Shown: piece by piece, positions 21,829 to 21,839 of the stretch
Position numbering within the stretch: the stretch's first letter is position 1
Layout of the letters: each line of letters opens with the position of its first letter
DNA from: Smittium culicis
Taxonomy: Eukaryota > Kickxellomycota > Harpellomycetes > Harpellales > Legeriomycetaceae
Assembly (NCBI GenBank): GCA_001970855.1
Contig: LSSN01005961.1
Coordinates: forward strand, 1-21,839
DNA length: 21,839 nt
Direction of reading: 5' to 3'
Translations under genes and position numbers: made by a program
Notes under the pieces: generated by a model
Databases searched by the model: none
Told to the model about the DNA's origin: nothing
Seen by the model: the letters and a program-made list of their open reading frames with translations, nothing else

Positions 21829-21839
21829 CTATAAAAAAA
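21829..21839 (-). other. probable 3' end of an intron in the KH gene
   Basis: On the minus strand the last bases read TTTTTTTATAG directly before the KH coding frame. A pyrimidine tract plus TAG is a standard spliceosomal 3' splice site, and this TAG would otherwise be an in-frame stop just before conserved KH-domain sequence. The branch point and 5' splice site lie outside the window. Confidence 0.7.

Overview
The window looks like nuclear DNA from an AT-rich fungus. Three long open frames stand well above a very AT-rich background. The two complete ones have in-frame stops just upstream of their ATGs. The third has an array of KH domains of the vigilin/Scp160 family and starts right after a poly-pyrimidine tract plus TAG, which looks like a spliceosomal 3' splice site. 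The long AT-rich gaps suggest a fungus outside the compact budding yeasts, possibly an early-diverging lineage such as the gut-fungus group. That lineage guess is inference; no marker here fixes it. Both window ends are low complexity (a TTA repeat on the left, a run of A on the right), as at contig breaks.

Layout. 1-2486: no gene; a (TTA)n tract at the edge and a 201-bp GATTTT hexanucleotide array. 2487-3818 and 6380-7723: two intronless, same-strand (minus) genes for 12-helix transporters of the monocarboxylate-transporter (MCT/SLC16-like, fungal Mch/Esbp6) branch of the major facilitator superfamily. They are a tandem duplication about 88% identical in the membrane core, with unrelated N-terminal tails and flanks. 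7724-18609: 10.9 kb with no convincing gene. Its clearest content is a 189-bp non-autonomous, piggyBac-type element (8597-8785) with 10-bp inverted ends beginning CCC and TTAA on both sides. There are also minor repeats, hairpins and an orphan tRNA-like D-arm. 18610-21828: the 3' part of a minus-strand vigilin/Scp160-type gene with about twelve KH domains, cut off upstream by the window edge.

The genes do not form a pathway. The transporter pair would move small organic solutes across a membrane. The KH protein would bind RNA, probably on polysomes or endoplasmic reticulum. I found no clear undescribed system. The most useful leads are the piggyBac-type element, the long identical tracts between the transporter paralogues, and the KH domains that have lost the RNA-binding loop.
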